Of a DNA stretch of 17,182 nucleotides, positions 1-7,274 are shown piece after piece. Source of the DNA: Bacteroidota bacterium (GTDB lineage: Bacteria; Bacteroidota; Bacteroidia; Cytophagales; Cyclobacteriaceae). Location: assembly GCA_023393375.1 (NCBI GenBank), contig JAEWLI010000086.1, positions 1 to 17,182 of the forward strand, written 5' to 3'. The position numbers and the translations under genes are program-made. Each line of letters starts with the position of its first letter. Position 1 is the first letter of the stretch. A model generated the notes under the pieces. It was not told where the DNA came from, did not search any database, and worked only from the letters and a program-made list of their open reading frames with translations.

Positions 1-270
1 GTGCCCCCTCAGGTATTTTCGCCACCTCCCAATGTGCAGTCGGCCGTGATCAGGCTGAAAAGAAACCATGTGGAAAACCTCGGTTGTGATGAAAAGTTGT
101 TTTTTAAAGTAGTTAAACAAGCATTTCAAACCAGACGAAAAAAATTGCGCAATGCATTAAAAACCCTAAATTTGTCCGGTCCGGTTAATCAATCCGGGTT
201 GTTGGAAAAACGGGCTGAGCAATTGTCAGTAGCAGATTTTGTGGAATTGACGAAAATGATACAAGGATAA
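1..270 (+). CDS. rsmA: 16S rRNA dimethyladenosine transferase KsgA/RsmA, 3' end only
   Basis: This is the C-terminal 89 residues of the enzyme that dimethylates two adjacent adenines near the 3' end of 16S rRNA during small-subunit maturation. The reading frame is open at base 1, so the gene begins outside the window and the GTG at base 1 is an internal valine codon. The segment opens with the family motif PPQVFSPPPNVQSAVIRL, which follows the catalytic domain in KsgA. It continues with the small helical C-terminal domain (FFKVVKQAFQTRRKKLRNAL, residues about 34-53). The SAM-binding part is not visible. The stop codon is 4 bases before the mgtE start, so the two genes are probably co-transcribed. 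Confidence 0.93.
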   Translation: MPPQVFSPPPNVQSAVIRLKRNHVENLGCDEKLFFKVVKQAFQTRRKKLRNALKTLNLSGPVNQSGLLEKRAEQLSVADFVELTKMIQG

Positions 271-274
271 TATT

Positions 275-1630
275 GTGATTATATTTTTTGAATTATCGAG
301 AGAATATTTTGAATGGCTGCGTGAGGCCATTGAAAATGAGCGGGCAGAAGAAATCAAAACCAGTTTGCAGGATGCTAACCCTGCAGATATTGCCTCGTTG
401 CTCGATAATTTAAATACTGTAGAATCAAAATACATATTAAAGCTACTTGAGGAAGAAAGATCAGCCGAAGTCATCAGCTATATTGAAGAAGACGAAAGGA
501 AAAATTTCCTGAAAGCTTTTGCTCCAAACGAAGTTGCCCGGTTCATTACCCATATTGATTCTGATGATGCTGCCGATATCCTGAATGATCTTCCCGTAAA
601 ATTTAAGGAAGAGGTAATAGCCGCACTTGACAATGAAGAACAAGCAGCGTACATCCTTGAACTAATGAAATATGAGGAGGATTGTGCGGGTGGTTTGATG
701 GCAAAGGAGTTGATCAGGGCAAATGTAAACTGGACAGTAGCGCAAACTATTGAAGAGATCAGGCGGCAAAAGGAAAATGTAGAAAAAGTTTATTCGGTTT
801 ACGTGGTTGATAATCAAAACCGGTTGTTAGGCATTATCCCATTAAAAAATATTATCCTTTCTGACGACAACACCCGCATAGCTGATATCTATGATCCGGA
901 TATTGTTTCTGTTGAAACTTTTATGGATGAAAAAGAAGTAGCTGCAATTATGCAGAAATACGACCTTGAGGTTGCACCTGTTGTAAATGTAAAAGGCAAA
1001 CTGGTTGGTAGGATCACTGTGGATGATATTATAGATGTGATCACTGAAATGGCGGAAGAAGAACGCCAGATCATGTCGGGTATATCAGAAGACGTGGAGG
1101 AAGACGACAGTGTATGGGTATTGACACGGGCACGGTTACCTTGGTTGATTGTGGGGATGGTAGGAGGTTTAATAGGGGCCCAGATCATTGGTGTTTTTGA
1201 AGAAAGCATTATCCTCATCCCTGCCATGGCTTTTTTTATTCCGTTGATAACCGCTACAGGAGGAAATGTGGGTATCCAATCTTCTTCTATTGTGGTTCAA
1301 TCACTGGCCAACAATCAGAAGTATTATGGTACTGTATTTAATAGAATATTCAAGGTTTTCCTAGTAGCAGCCATCAATGGTGTAGCATTGGCCACAGCAG
1401 TATTTGCGATCAATCATTTTATACTTGGACACCCCAATGCCATTGCCGCCATTGTCTCCATTGCACTTTTCAGTGTAGTGATGCTGGCATCCTTTCTGGG
1501 CACATTTGTACCTATTTTGTTGGAAAAATTCGGAGTTAATCCCGCTGTAGCTTCCGGCCCTTTTATCACTACTGCTAATGACATACTTGGGTTGGCAGTT
1601 TATTTTACTGTCGCCCATATCCTGATGTGA
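275..1630 (+). CDS. mgtE: Magnesium transporter MgtE
   Basis: This 451-residue protein is a Mg2+ channel of the inner membrane. The order of parts is the full MgtE layout: an acidic helical N domain (about 1-130), two CBS domains (about 135-255), a connecting helix (about 255-285), and five membrane segments (from about 287 to the end). The pore signature is seen as TGGNVGIQSS (about 328-337). The C-terminal TTANDILGLAVYF carries the conserved Asp of the ion path. In this family the N and CBS domains bind Mg2+ and close the pore when the cell is replete. Translation starts at GTG 275, with AAGGA at 263-267 as a plausible ribosome-binding site overlapping the end of rsmA. No in-frame ATG lies near the start. 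Length and domain set are normal. Confidence 0.95.
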   Translation: MIIFFELSREYFEWLREAIENERAEEIKTSLQDANPADIASLLDNLNTVESKYILKLLEEERSAEVISYIEEDERKNFLKAFAPNEVARFITHIDSDDAADILNDLPVKFKEEVIAALDNEEQAAYILELMKYEEDCAGGLMAKELIRANVNWTVAQTIEEIRRQKENVEKVYSVYVVDNQNRLLGIIPLKNIILSDDNTRIADIYDPDIVSVETFMDEKEVAAIMQKYDLEVAPVVNVKGKLVGRITVDDIIDVITEMAEEERQIMSGISEDVEEDDSVWVLTRARLPWLIVGMVGGLIGAQIIGVFEESIILIPAMAFFIPLITATGGNVGIQSSSIVVQSLANNQKYYGTVFNRIFKVFLVAAINGVALATAVFAINHFILGHPNAIAAIVSIALFSVVMLASFLGTFVPILLEKFGVNPAVASGPFITTANDILGLAVYFTVAHILM

Positions 1631-1665
1631 GTATCCCCGCTAATGATTTACGATGACGTATTCTG

Positions 1666-1756
1666 AATCACAATTGGTGATTACCCTTGACGATCACAAG
1701 GCTAAAATGATTCAGACCTGCAAGTTAAGCTTATTGGCGAAACCCACAGGTCTGAA
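1666..1756. terminator. Candidate bidirectional terminator between convergent mgtE and apgM
   Basis: The 156 bases between the two converging genes carry two inverted repeats. AATCAC (1666-1671) pairs with GTGATT (1677-1682). A perfect 10-bp pair, TTCAGACCTG (1711-1720) and CAGGTCTGAA (1747-1756), encloses a 26-base loop that holds its own small palindrome, TAAGCTTA (1726-1733). The T-runs on either side are short, so this is not a textbook intrinsic terminator. Its position suggests that role. Confidence 0.4.
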
Positions 1757-1786
1757 GTATTAAAACAAGGAAAAATTTATATCCGC

Positions 1787-3001
1787 TTAAGCACCGAATT
1801 TTTGCAATTTATCAGCATGTGCCAAGGCAAGGGGCAAAATTTCTTTTGCTGTAATAATGCCCAGTTCACCACTCTGGCAGGAACGTTCATTAAATCCACC
1901 AGTAGTTAGTTTTCTGGTATGAGGTGCTGTAATCATCAATGGAACTGGATGCCAGCTATGTGATTTCATGCTTGGAGGTGTTGAATGATCGCCAGTAATG
2001 ATAATTACATCGGGTTCGTTTTGTAATAAAACAGGTATTGCACGATCCATTTCTTCTATAACCCTTACTTTGGCATCTATATCGCCATCTTCACCTGTCT
2101 TATCAGTGTATTTAAAATGTGCAAATACAAAAGTATGGTCTTTTAAAGCTTTTACTGCTTCCTTACAAATATCTTCAGCTGATGTGGGTGTAGAGAATAC
2201 TGGGATACCAACTAACCGGGACACCCCACGGTACATCGGGTAACCAGCCACAGCAGTTGGGTTTAATTTATATCTGTCTGGGAACATTGGCCAGTTGGGC
2301 ATACCTGCAAAACCACGGCAAAGCATAAAGTTGGCTTTAGGTTCATCTTTCAAAATCTGTTGTACCTGATCCAGAATTTCCTTGGCCATTTTTGCTGTTT
2401 TAGATCCTGAGTATTCGCCTCTGGAAGGATCCAATGGCTTCACCCCTACTTGTTGAGGATCGGTATCGCCAACATGATCATCCAAACCTGCACCACGTAA
2501 TACCATCAATGCCCTGTGTTCAGATTCTGTTTCAAAAAACACCTCTACACCTTGAGGACTTTTCAGGTTCTCTTTGACCTTTTTCAATACCCGCTGATTT
2601 TCTTCAGTAGAGATTCTTCCAGCACGACGGTCGGTAATATTGCCATCTTTATCAAGGGTACAAAAATTTAACCGGGCAGCTACATCTCCTCCTTTCAACT
2701 CAAATTCGATACCCAGGGCACTCAATGCACCACGTCCTATTTGATAGTACAATGGATCATATCCAAATAAACCTAAATGACCAGGGCCGCTTCCAGGGGT
2801 AATGGCAGTAGCTACTGGCACACTTAAGCCGAGAGCACTCCTTTTAGCCAAAGCGTCCATATTGGGGGTTTTAGCTATCTCCAATGCAGTCCCTCTGCCA
2901 TTATTGTCGCAATCACCCAAACCATCCATTACCAACAAAAGGATTTTTTTATCGTTTGCTATTGCTTGCTGTGAGATTAAATTTCCATAAACATCTTCCA
3001 T
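1787..3001 (-). CDS. apgM: 2,3-bisphosphoglycerate-independent phosphoglycerate mutase, archaeal type
   Basis: This 404-residue cytoplasmic enzyme interconverts 3- and 2-phosphoglycerate in glycolysis and gluconeogenesis without the bisphosphoglycerate cofactor. It belongs to the aPGAM branch of the alkaline phosphatase superfamily, not to bacterial GpmI. Visible elements are the first metal-binding Asp in VMDGLGD (D26), the catalytic Ser in PGSGPGHLGLFGYDP (S71), D300 in FKYTDKTGEDGD, and the metal site GDHSTP (D338, H339) followed by H348 and H351. All the expected catalytic positions are present and the length is normal. The ATG at 3001 lies about 43-50 bases downstream of a good -7 promoter element. 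The gene stands alone, converging on mgtE and diverging from a HIT-family gene. Confidence 0.93.
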   Translation of the reverse strand: MEDVYGNLISQQAIANDKKILLLVMDGLGDCDNNGRGTALEIAKTPNMDALAKRSALGLSVPVATAITPGSGPGHLGLFGYDPLYYQIGRGALSALGIEFELKGGDVAARLNFCTLDKDGNITDRRAGRISTEENQRVLKKVKENLKSPQGVEVFFETESEHRALMVLRGAGLDDHVGDTDPQQVGVKPLDPSRGEYSGSKTAKMAKEILDQVQQILKDEPKANFMLCRGFAGMPNWPMFPDRYKLNPTAVAGYPMYRGVSRLVGIPVFSTPTSAEDICKEAVKALKDHTFVFAHFKYTDKTGEDGDIDAKVRVIEEMDRAIPVLLQNEPDVIIITGDHSTPPSMKSHSWHPVPLMITAPHTRKLTTGGFNERSCQSGELGIITAKEILPLALAHADKLQKFGA

Positions 3002-3049
3002 GATTAGAATATTTTTTTATACCAAAAATTGCTTAATTCTATGCGGCCA

Positions 3050-3057
3050 CAAATTTA
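3050..3057 (-). promoter_or_regulatory. Predicted Bacteroidota-type -7 element for apgM
   Basis: On the minus strand this reads TAAATTTG, a perfect match to the TAnnTTTG element recognised by the Bacteroidota primary sigma factor. The -33 region is weak, with only CTTT at about the right distance. Transcription would begin near 3042-3046, giving a leader of about 40-45 bases. Confidence 0.5.
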
Positions 3058-3190
3058 ATATTTAATTGTATAAAGTTTCGCTGTTCAATTTTATTTTCTA
3101 ATTAAAACATCACTGATACAAGATGATAATACCGATATCCAGGTTTAGTAAATTTTACTATTTTTACCGACCATTTTATAATTAAAAAAC

Positions 3191-3637
3191 ATGAATGCTG
3201 AATGCCCTTTTTGCCATCCGGAAATCAGGCAATATAGTTTTGTTGCATCAAAAAACTTTTTAGCTATTTACAACAAAAAGCCCATATTGCCGGGCCATTC
3301 CTTAATCATACCTCAACAACACTATAACAGCCTTCTGGATCTTCCTGGTAAAGTAATGGGAGAACTAATGGAATTCAGTGTTCGGACAGTGAAAATATTG
3401 ATGAAAGCATTTAAAGCTGAGGCGTTCGACTGGACCATTCAGAATGGTATAGCTGCCGGGCAAACGGTTCCCCACCTCCATTTGCATCTTATCCCCAGGG
3501 TCACTAATGACCTGCCTTCTCCCGGAGATTGGTTTATGGAATTGGAAAAACAGAAAGTGATAGATAGTGAACAACGGGTCGCTTTATCAGAAGATCAAAT
3601 GGTGGAGATGGTGAATCACATTCGGAAGTATACCTGA
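3191..3637 (+). CDS. HIT family protein (nucleotide hydrolase or transferase)
   Basis: This 148-residue cytoplasmic protein belongs to the histidine triad superfamily. The triad is visible as HLHLHLIPR (H95, H97, H99; H97 would be the nucleophile by family rule). An N-terminal zinc-type pair, CPFC (C5, C8), is present. A long helix (about 54-75) precedes the FDWTIQNGIAAGQTVPH segment, a form seen in Fhit/aprataxin-like dinucleoside polyphosphate hydrolases rather than the shorter Hint type. The substrate cannot be told from sequence. No Shine-Dalgarno is visible, and an AT-rich TACTATTTTTAC about 25-30 bases upstream may be a degenerate -7 element. The gene diverges from apgM. Confidence 0.88.
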   Translation: MNAECPFCHPEIRQYSFVASKNFLAIYNKKPILPGHSLIIPQQHYNSLLDLPGKVMGELMEFSVRTVKILMKAFKAEAFDWTIQNGIAAGQTVPHLHLHLIPRVTNDLPSPGDWFMELEKQKVIDSEQRVALSEDQMVEMVNHIRKYT

Positions 3638-3699
3638 TAAGGAAATTTATTTAACTTCAGTTATTCGTATCGATGTTGTTTAAAAATCCTAAAATTGCA

Positions 3700-3729
3700 T
3701 TGGTATTCAAGTGAATTTATGTAAATTTG
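3700..3729 (+). promoter_or_regulatory. Predicted Bacteroidota promoter upstream of greA
   Basis: A TTG at 3700-3702 and a perfect -7 match, TAAATTTG, at 3722-3729 are separated by 19 bases, within the 17-23 range usual for this promoter type. Transcription would begin near 3735, giving greA an unusually long leader of about 165 bases that contains the hairpin at 3845-3867. Confidence 0.45.
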
Positions 3730-3844
3730 AATTTGTATTTGACGTTTTTTTACCATTTGACACTAAACATTTTTAAATCATTCGGAGTTGGTAAATTAAA
3801 TATATTTTAGGATATTCACATTAAATATTTTATTTTCAAAAAGC

Positions 3845-3867
3845 AACGGTTTCTTTTAGAGGCCGTT
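3845..3867 (+). terminator. Hairpin with U-rich tail in the greA leader
   Basis: AACGGTTT (3845-3852) pairs with AGGCCGTT (3860-3867) across a 7-base loop. The stem is 8 bp including two G-U pairs, and it is followed by a T-rich stretch (CTTTTATTTTATT). It lies 35 bases before the greA start. It could be a weak terminator, an attenuator, or a leader structure. The stem is modest, so the call is tentative. Confidence 0.35.
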
Positions 3868-3901
3868 CTTTTATTTTATTGGGTTTAAACAAATTAACAA
3901 T

Positions 3902-4378
3902 ATGTCAAAATTCGCTTATTACACGGAAGACGGGTTAAAAAAGCTTTGGGATGAGCTTAATGAATTAAAAACAAAAGGTAGGGCAGATATTGCACGTCAG
4001 ATTGCTGAAGCCCGTGATAAAGGTGATTTAAGTGAAAATGCCGAGTATGACGCAGCTAAGGATGCTCAGGGTCTATTGGAATTGAAAATAGCTAAACTGG
4101 AGGAAGTGCTTTCCAACGCCAGGGTATTGGATGAAACCAAAGTAGATACCTCAAAAGTTTCTATTTTGTCCAAGGTTAAGATCAAAAACAAGAAAAATGG
4201 TGCTGCATTTACTTATACGCTGGTGTCAGAAGAAGAAGCGGATCTTAAAACTGGCAGAATATCAATTGGATCACCTATTGGCCAGGGATTGCTTGGAAAA
4301 AAGAAAGGCGATGTGGCTGTGGTAAATGCGCCAGCAGGAAAAATGGAATTTGAAATCCTTGATATAAGTTTAATTTAA
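3902..4378 (+). CDS. greA: Transcription elongation factor GreA
   Basis: GreA enters the secondary channel of RNA polymerase and stimulates cleavage of backtracked RNA. The 158-residue length is normal. Residues 1-75 form the antiparallel coiled coil, whose tip carries the acidic pair in GDLSENAEYDAAK (D42 and E45, equivalent to D41 and E44 in E. coli GreA). The C-terminal FKBP-like domain follows (about 85-158), with SPIGQGLLGKKKGDVAVVNAP near its end. The start ATG has no Shine-Dalgarno, which is common in this phylum. A HIT gene starts 2 bases after the stop, so the two are almost certainly one operon and may be translationally coupled. Confidence 0.97.
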   Translation: MSKFAYYTEDGLKKLWDELNELKTKGRADIARQIAEARDKGDLSENAEYDAAKDAQGLLELKIAKLEEVLSNARVLDETKVDTSKVSILSKVKIKNKKNGAAFTYTLVSEEEADLKTGRISIGSPIGQGLLGKKKGDVAVVNAPAGKMEFEILDISLI

Positions 4379-4380
4379 GT

Positions 4381-4785
4381 ATGTCCAGCATATTTTCAAA
4401 AATCATTAAAAGAGAAATCCCGGCATATATTGTTGCTGAAGATGAGGCTCAGATTGCATTTCTTGACATCAATCCAATTGCCAGGGGACATGTATTGGTA
4501 GTTCCCAAAAGGGAAGTCGATTATTATTTCGATCTAAACGATAATGAATTTATTGATCTGAACCTGTTTGCCAAAAAAGTAGCGAATGCCCTTGAGAAGT
4601 CTATTGCCTGTCAAAGGATCGGAATAGCAATAGTCGGTTTAGAAATACCCCACGCGCATATCCACCTGATTCCACTCAATACGATGGAAGATATTAATTT
4701 CAACAAGCCCAAACTGCAACTTTCGGAAGAAGAACTGAAGGAGATTGCCTATTCGGTCAGGAAAACATATCAGGCATTGTATTAG
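4381..4785 (+). CDS. HIT family protein, Hint type
   Basis: This 134-residue protein matches the Hint/HinT branch of the histidine triad superfamily, whose members hydrolyse AMP-linked substrates. It begins SSIFSKIIKREIPAYIVAED, continues with FLDINPIARGHVLVVPK, and ends its core with the triad HAHIHLIP (H91, H93, H95). The two N-terminal cysteines found in many Hint proteins (CxFCxI) are Ser here (S3, S6), so this copy should not bind zinc at that site. It lies 2 bases downstream of greA in a tight operon. No hairpin terminator is evident just after its stop. Confidence 0.9.
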   Translation: MSSIFSKIIKREIPAYIVAEDEAQIAFLDINPIARGHVLVVPKREVDYYFDLNDNEFIDLNLFAKKVANALEKSIACQRIGIAIVGLEIPHAHIHLIPLNTMEDINFNKPKLQLSEEELKEIAYSVRKTYQALY

Positions 4786-4830
4786 CAAAATCTGAAGAGG
4801 CTATCTAATCGGGGCTAGTGCCAGTTTGCA

Positions 4831-4846
4831 CCCGTAATTCATTCTC
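4831..4846 (+). repeat. Direct repeat copy 1 (CCCGTAATTCATTCTC)
   Basis: This 16-base sequence recurs exactly at 5334-5349. Similarity continues with small changes for about 20 further bases (TTATGTGTAAACACTTCT here, CTTTATGCAAATAACTTCT at the other copy). The two copies lie on either side of the compound inverted repeat, in the same orientation. Confidence 0.7.
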
Positions 4847-4986
4847 TTATGTGTAAACACTTCTGCATGCCGATTTGCGAATTGTTACTATTTAGAGTTA
4901 AGGGATCATATTTTACGTTTTTCGTAATCCTGTTTTCATGTTCCAACATTTAATTTTGAATATATGTAGCATTTTCATCAATTGTA

Positions 4987-5180
4987 CGACCCACTTGTGG
5001 TCGGATTCTTTTGGGGAACCTTCTGCTATAAACATGTGAACCATTCAGGTTCAAAGACATTATTCCGTTCAAAATATAGCTGTCAATATGTTCATTTTTT
5101 TACTCTAAGGCTGAACCCGGACGGGTTCATATGTTTATAGTAAAATGTCCGTAGATAATATCGATCCCAGGAAGGGTCGA
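4987..5180. repeat. Compound inverted repeat with four hairpins (MITE-like or regulatory intergenic element)
   Basis: The two halves are mirror images. CTATAAACATGTGAACC (5026-5042) pairs with GGTTCATATGTTTATAG (5124-5140) with one mismatch in 17. Each half holds two smaller palindromes. The inner pair is TGAACC-ATTCA-GGTTCA (5037-5053) and TGAACCC-GGAC-GGGTTCA (5112-5129). The outer pair is CGACCCACTTGTGGTCG (4987-5003) and TCGATCC-CAGGAA-GGGTCGA (5161-5180). The outer and inner palindromes are 33 bases apart on the left and 31 on the right, so the whole is nearly symmetric about base 5083. This architecture fits a small non-autonomous element or a dispersed intergenic repeat. No transposase is nearby. 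Confidence 0.65.
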
Positions 5181-5333
5181 ATATTAAGCTGGTTAGACCA
5201 ATAAAAATAGCTTGTCACCTTAAAATAAAGGTTCTCTAAAAAATTTTGCTTCCAACACCCAATTCAACTTCCAATCCCAATAGCTGTTAATGTATGAATG
5301 CTTATTTAAATAAAGTGCGGAAAACAGGAGGTG

Positions 5334-5349
5334 CCCGTAATTCATTCTC
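5334..5349 (+). repeat. Direct repeat copy 2 (CCCGTAATTCATTCTC)
   Basis: This is the second exact copy of the 16-base repeat at 4831-4846, 503 bases downstream, followed by about 20 bases of looser similarity. It lies 45 bases beyond the stop codon of the EamA-family gene. Confidence 0.7.
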
Positions 5350-5394
5350 CTTTATGCAAATAACTTCTCAATATTGATTTATTATAAACTATTC

Positions 5395-6330
5395 TCATGG
5401 TGACGGGATTACTTTTACACTTTCCACATTCCTTCTCGTAGGTTTTTTGAAAACTGCCATAGCCGCGCCGGCCAATACCAATAATGCATATAAAAAAGAT
5501 GCAGGTGAAATCGGATCTTTATCCAGCCATGAAAGCTCATAATGATTTAGTATCCACATGATTATGATGGTGATGATTGGGTTACAAATAAGGATCACAC
5601 TTACTTTATTAGCTTCAGTGTATTTTAATGCTTCTGCAAAAGCACCATAAGCAAAAAGGGTATTGAATGCAGCAAAAATCAATGCCCCAAGATAAATAAT
5701 TGGTATATTACTAAGGCTACCTGGAGAAGATATTGGCGTATAAAGTAATGCTGGTAATCCATACAGTAATAGATTTAACTGTTGAGGGGGAAATTTGGTC
5801 ACCAGTTTTTTCTGAATCGCGGCATACACTACCCAAGCTACGGCACCGACAAACACCCACATCATACCGATATTGAATAAGTCGCTACTGGTTATCATCG
5901 AAATCTGTTTACTGTAAAATAAAAACAAACCGATAAGTGTGATGACCAATCCCAATATTTGCCTTCTGTTGATTTTCTCCCTGAAAATAAATACCCCGAC
6001 AAATACTAAAATTACAGGCCCGATTTGCATAAATACCTGTGCGCTGTTGGGGGAAGAATATTTTAATCCTAATAGGAATCCCACGTAATTCACCCCTAAA
6101 AAAAGCGCGGCAACGATAAGTGGATAAGGTGGTTTAAAAAGGATTGAAAGTCGTCTTCTGTTTTTAAAAACAAAGAACAATGCCAATACTAAAAAAGAGA
6201 GGGAAAAGCGAAACCAGACGATGGTAAAAGCGTCGATTTTAGCAAGGGCAATTTTTAAAGCAATGGCAAGAAATCCCCATAATACAGCTGTGGTAATAGC
6301 ATAAAGTATCCCTTTGGTATTGTCACTCAC
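5395..6330 (-). CDS. EamA/DMT family transporter
   Basis: This 311-residue inner-membrane protein has ten predicted membrane segments made of two EamA repeats, the drug/metabolite transporter layout. The first repeat runs about 8-140 and the second about 150-285. It begins with the typical GILYAITTAVLWGFLAIALK and includes YSSPNSAQVFMQIGPVILVF at the end of the first half. The substrate is unknown; relatives export amino acids or other metabolites. I place the start at GTG 6330 because AGGAAGGGGG (6336-6345) lies 5 bases before it. The longer frame opens only with a TTG at 6363 that sits inside a -7 promoter element. Confidence 0.87.
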   Translation of the reverse strand: MSDNTKGILYAITTAVLWGFLAIALKIALAKIDAFTIVWFRFSLSFLVLALFFVFKNRRRLSILFKPPYPLIVAALFLGVNYVGFLLGLKYSSPNSAQVFMQIGPVILVFVGVFIFREKINRRQILGLVITLIGLFLFYSKQISMITSSDLFNIGMMWVFVGAVAWVVYAAIQKKLVTKFPPQQLNLLLYGLPALLYTPISSPGSLSNIPIIYLGALIFAAFNTLFAYGAFAEALKYTEANKVSVILICNPIITIIIMWILNHYELSWLDKDPISPASFLYALLVLAGAAMAVFKKPTRRNVESVKVIPSP

Positions 6331-6360
6331 TTCTGCCCCCTTCCTTTTATAAAATGAGGG

Positions 6361-6368
6361 CAAAGTTA
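6361..6368 (-). promoter_or_regulatory. Possible -7 promoter element for the EamA-family gene
   Basis: On the minus strand this reads TAACTTTG, a perfect TAnnTTTG. No good TTG is visible at the -33 distance. Transcription would start near 6353-6357, about 25 bases before the GTG start. Confidence 0.4.
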
Positions 6369-6420
6369 ATGTGATTTATGAATTTTGGTATAGGTTTAAA
6401 CCTTATTTAAAACCCCATAT

Positions 6421-6936
6421 TTATTGTCTAAATCGATGACGTCTTTCACGTGGATTGTTTCCTTGTCGTGGAAAAGGTTGCACTGCCCGATCTACCATTC
6501 TGTTCATGAGTGAGTCAAACCTGAGTTGCTGTTCTTCAGTACCAATTTGTCTGACTTCAGAGAAGTGCTCAAAGGTTAGCAATTCGATCTGAGCATGTAA
6601 CCTACCGATATTCTGAGTAATTTCATCAACTCCCGATGGGTCATTTCTTTTCAAACTCGTATATAATGCTTCTTTTTGATTTCTGATTTCCTCATAGTAA
6701 GTTCTCACTTGTTCGAAATAAGTGTGTCTTAATTCCTGATATTTATCGGCCTGTGCTTCATCAAATCCCAGTCTGGATTCAATAAAGTTGCCTTGTCTGT
6801 TTGAACGGGGCATCATTTCATTACTAACCTCGGTTGGTGGATCCATAAACCACATATTACCAAGCGTAATGAGATTCAGTATGACCAATACAGCAATTAT
6901 CGCCCACAGGGTTTTTATTTTTTTATCAGAATTCAT
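6421..6936 (-). CDS. Membrane-anchored Spy/CpxP-like periplasmic sensor (CnrX-like)
   Basis: This 171-residue protein has a short cytoplasmic tail, one membrane segment (about 8-28), and a helical periplasmic domain rich in charged residues. Two degenerate LTxxQ-type motifs, LGFDEAQ (about 56-62) and GTEEQQLRFDSL (about 132-143), bracket long helices, as in the Spy/CpxP/ZraP/CnrX group. Histidines H71, H114 and H124 could bind metal, but no exact CnrX ligand set can be assigned. The C-terminus is Arg-rich and probably disordered. I chose the ATG at 6936, which overlaps the stop of the preceding anti-sigma gene by 11 bases and implies translational coupling. An ATG at 6945 would add three residues. 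By position it probably reports an envelope signal to the anti-sigma factor. Confidence 0.7.
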   Translation of the reverse strand: MNSDKKIKTLWAIIAVLVILNLITLGNMWFMDPPTEVSNEMMPRSNRQGNFIESRLGFDEAQADKYQELRHTYFEQVRTYYEEIRNQKEALYTSLKRNDPSGVDEITQNIGRLHAQIELLTFEHFSEVRQIGTEEQQLRFDSLMNRMVDRAVQPFPRQGNNPRERRHRFRQ

Positions 6937-7246
6937 TTTCAGCAAACGTATAAATATTACTTACTTCAAGCTGGTAGTTTTCAATAAAAGATTCCATAGA
7001 AGGTTCATAAAGCGGTTGACGCTTGTTTACTTCAAACATGGAATACACATTGACTGCCAGTAATAATACAAGACCATAGAAAGCATATTGTAATTTAAAT
7101 ACAGGTCTTGCATTCTCCCTGCCTGACTGATCAATTCTACTCATCAGGCGGGTATAGAAGAACGGTGTTGGATCTGCTTTCTTGATCCTTCCCAACACAT
7201 CCAGTGTTTCTTCCACTTTTTTATTAATATCTTCAGTATCTTTCAT
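6926..7246 (-). CDS. Putative anti-sigma factor, single-pass membrane protein
   Basis: This 106-residue protein has a cytoplasmic N-terminus (1-48) with an amphipathic helix VEETLDVLGRIKKADP, one membrane segment (about 51-71), and a short periplasmic tail. The layout, and the position 28 bases after an ECF sigma gene, fit a small sigma-sequestering membrane protein such as CnrY. The segment KKADPTPFFYTRLMSRI resembles that of small membrane proteins found beside sigma-70 family genes in other Bacteroidota. No zinc-binding (ZAS) HxxxCxxC motif is present, so it is not the RsrA/ChrR type. The assignment rests on context and topology more than on residues. Confidence 0.65.
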   Translation of the reverse strand: MKDTEDINKKVEETLDVLGRIKKADPTPFFYTRLMSRIDQSGRENARPVFKLQYAFYGLVLLLAVNVYSMFEVNKRQPLYEPSMESFIENYQLEVSNIYTFAENEF

Positions 7247-7274
7247 CTTTTACGATTTTTGAAACCAAACCTTT

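Larger units (their letters stand above)
4786..5394. other. 609-base intergenic region without a convincing gene
   Basis: This AT-rich gap separates the converging HIT and EamA-family genes. No reading frame here looks coding. It holds a symmetric compound inverted repeat (4987-5180) and two copies of a 16-base direct repeat (4831-4846 and 5334-5349), both listed separately. The remaining sequence shows nothing I can name. Confidence 0.7.

Noticed and set aside
889..1227. 112-codon minus-strand open frame inside mgtE
   Set aside because: It lies wholly within the strongly supported mgtE gene, has a Ser/Thr-rich composition typical of an antisense frame, and shows no family resemblance.
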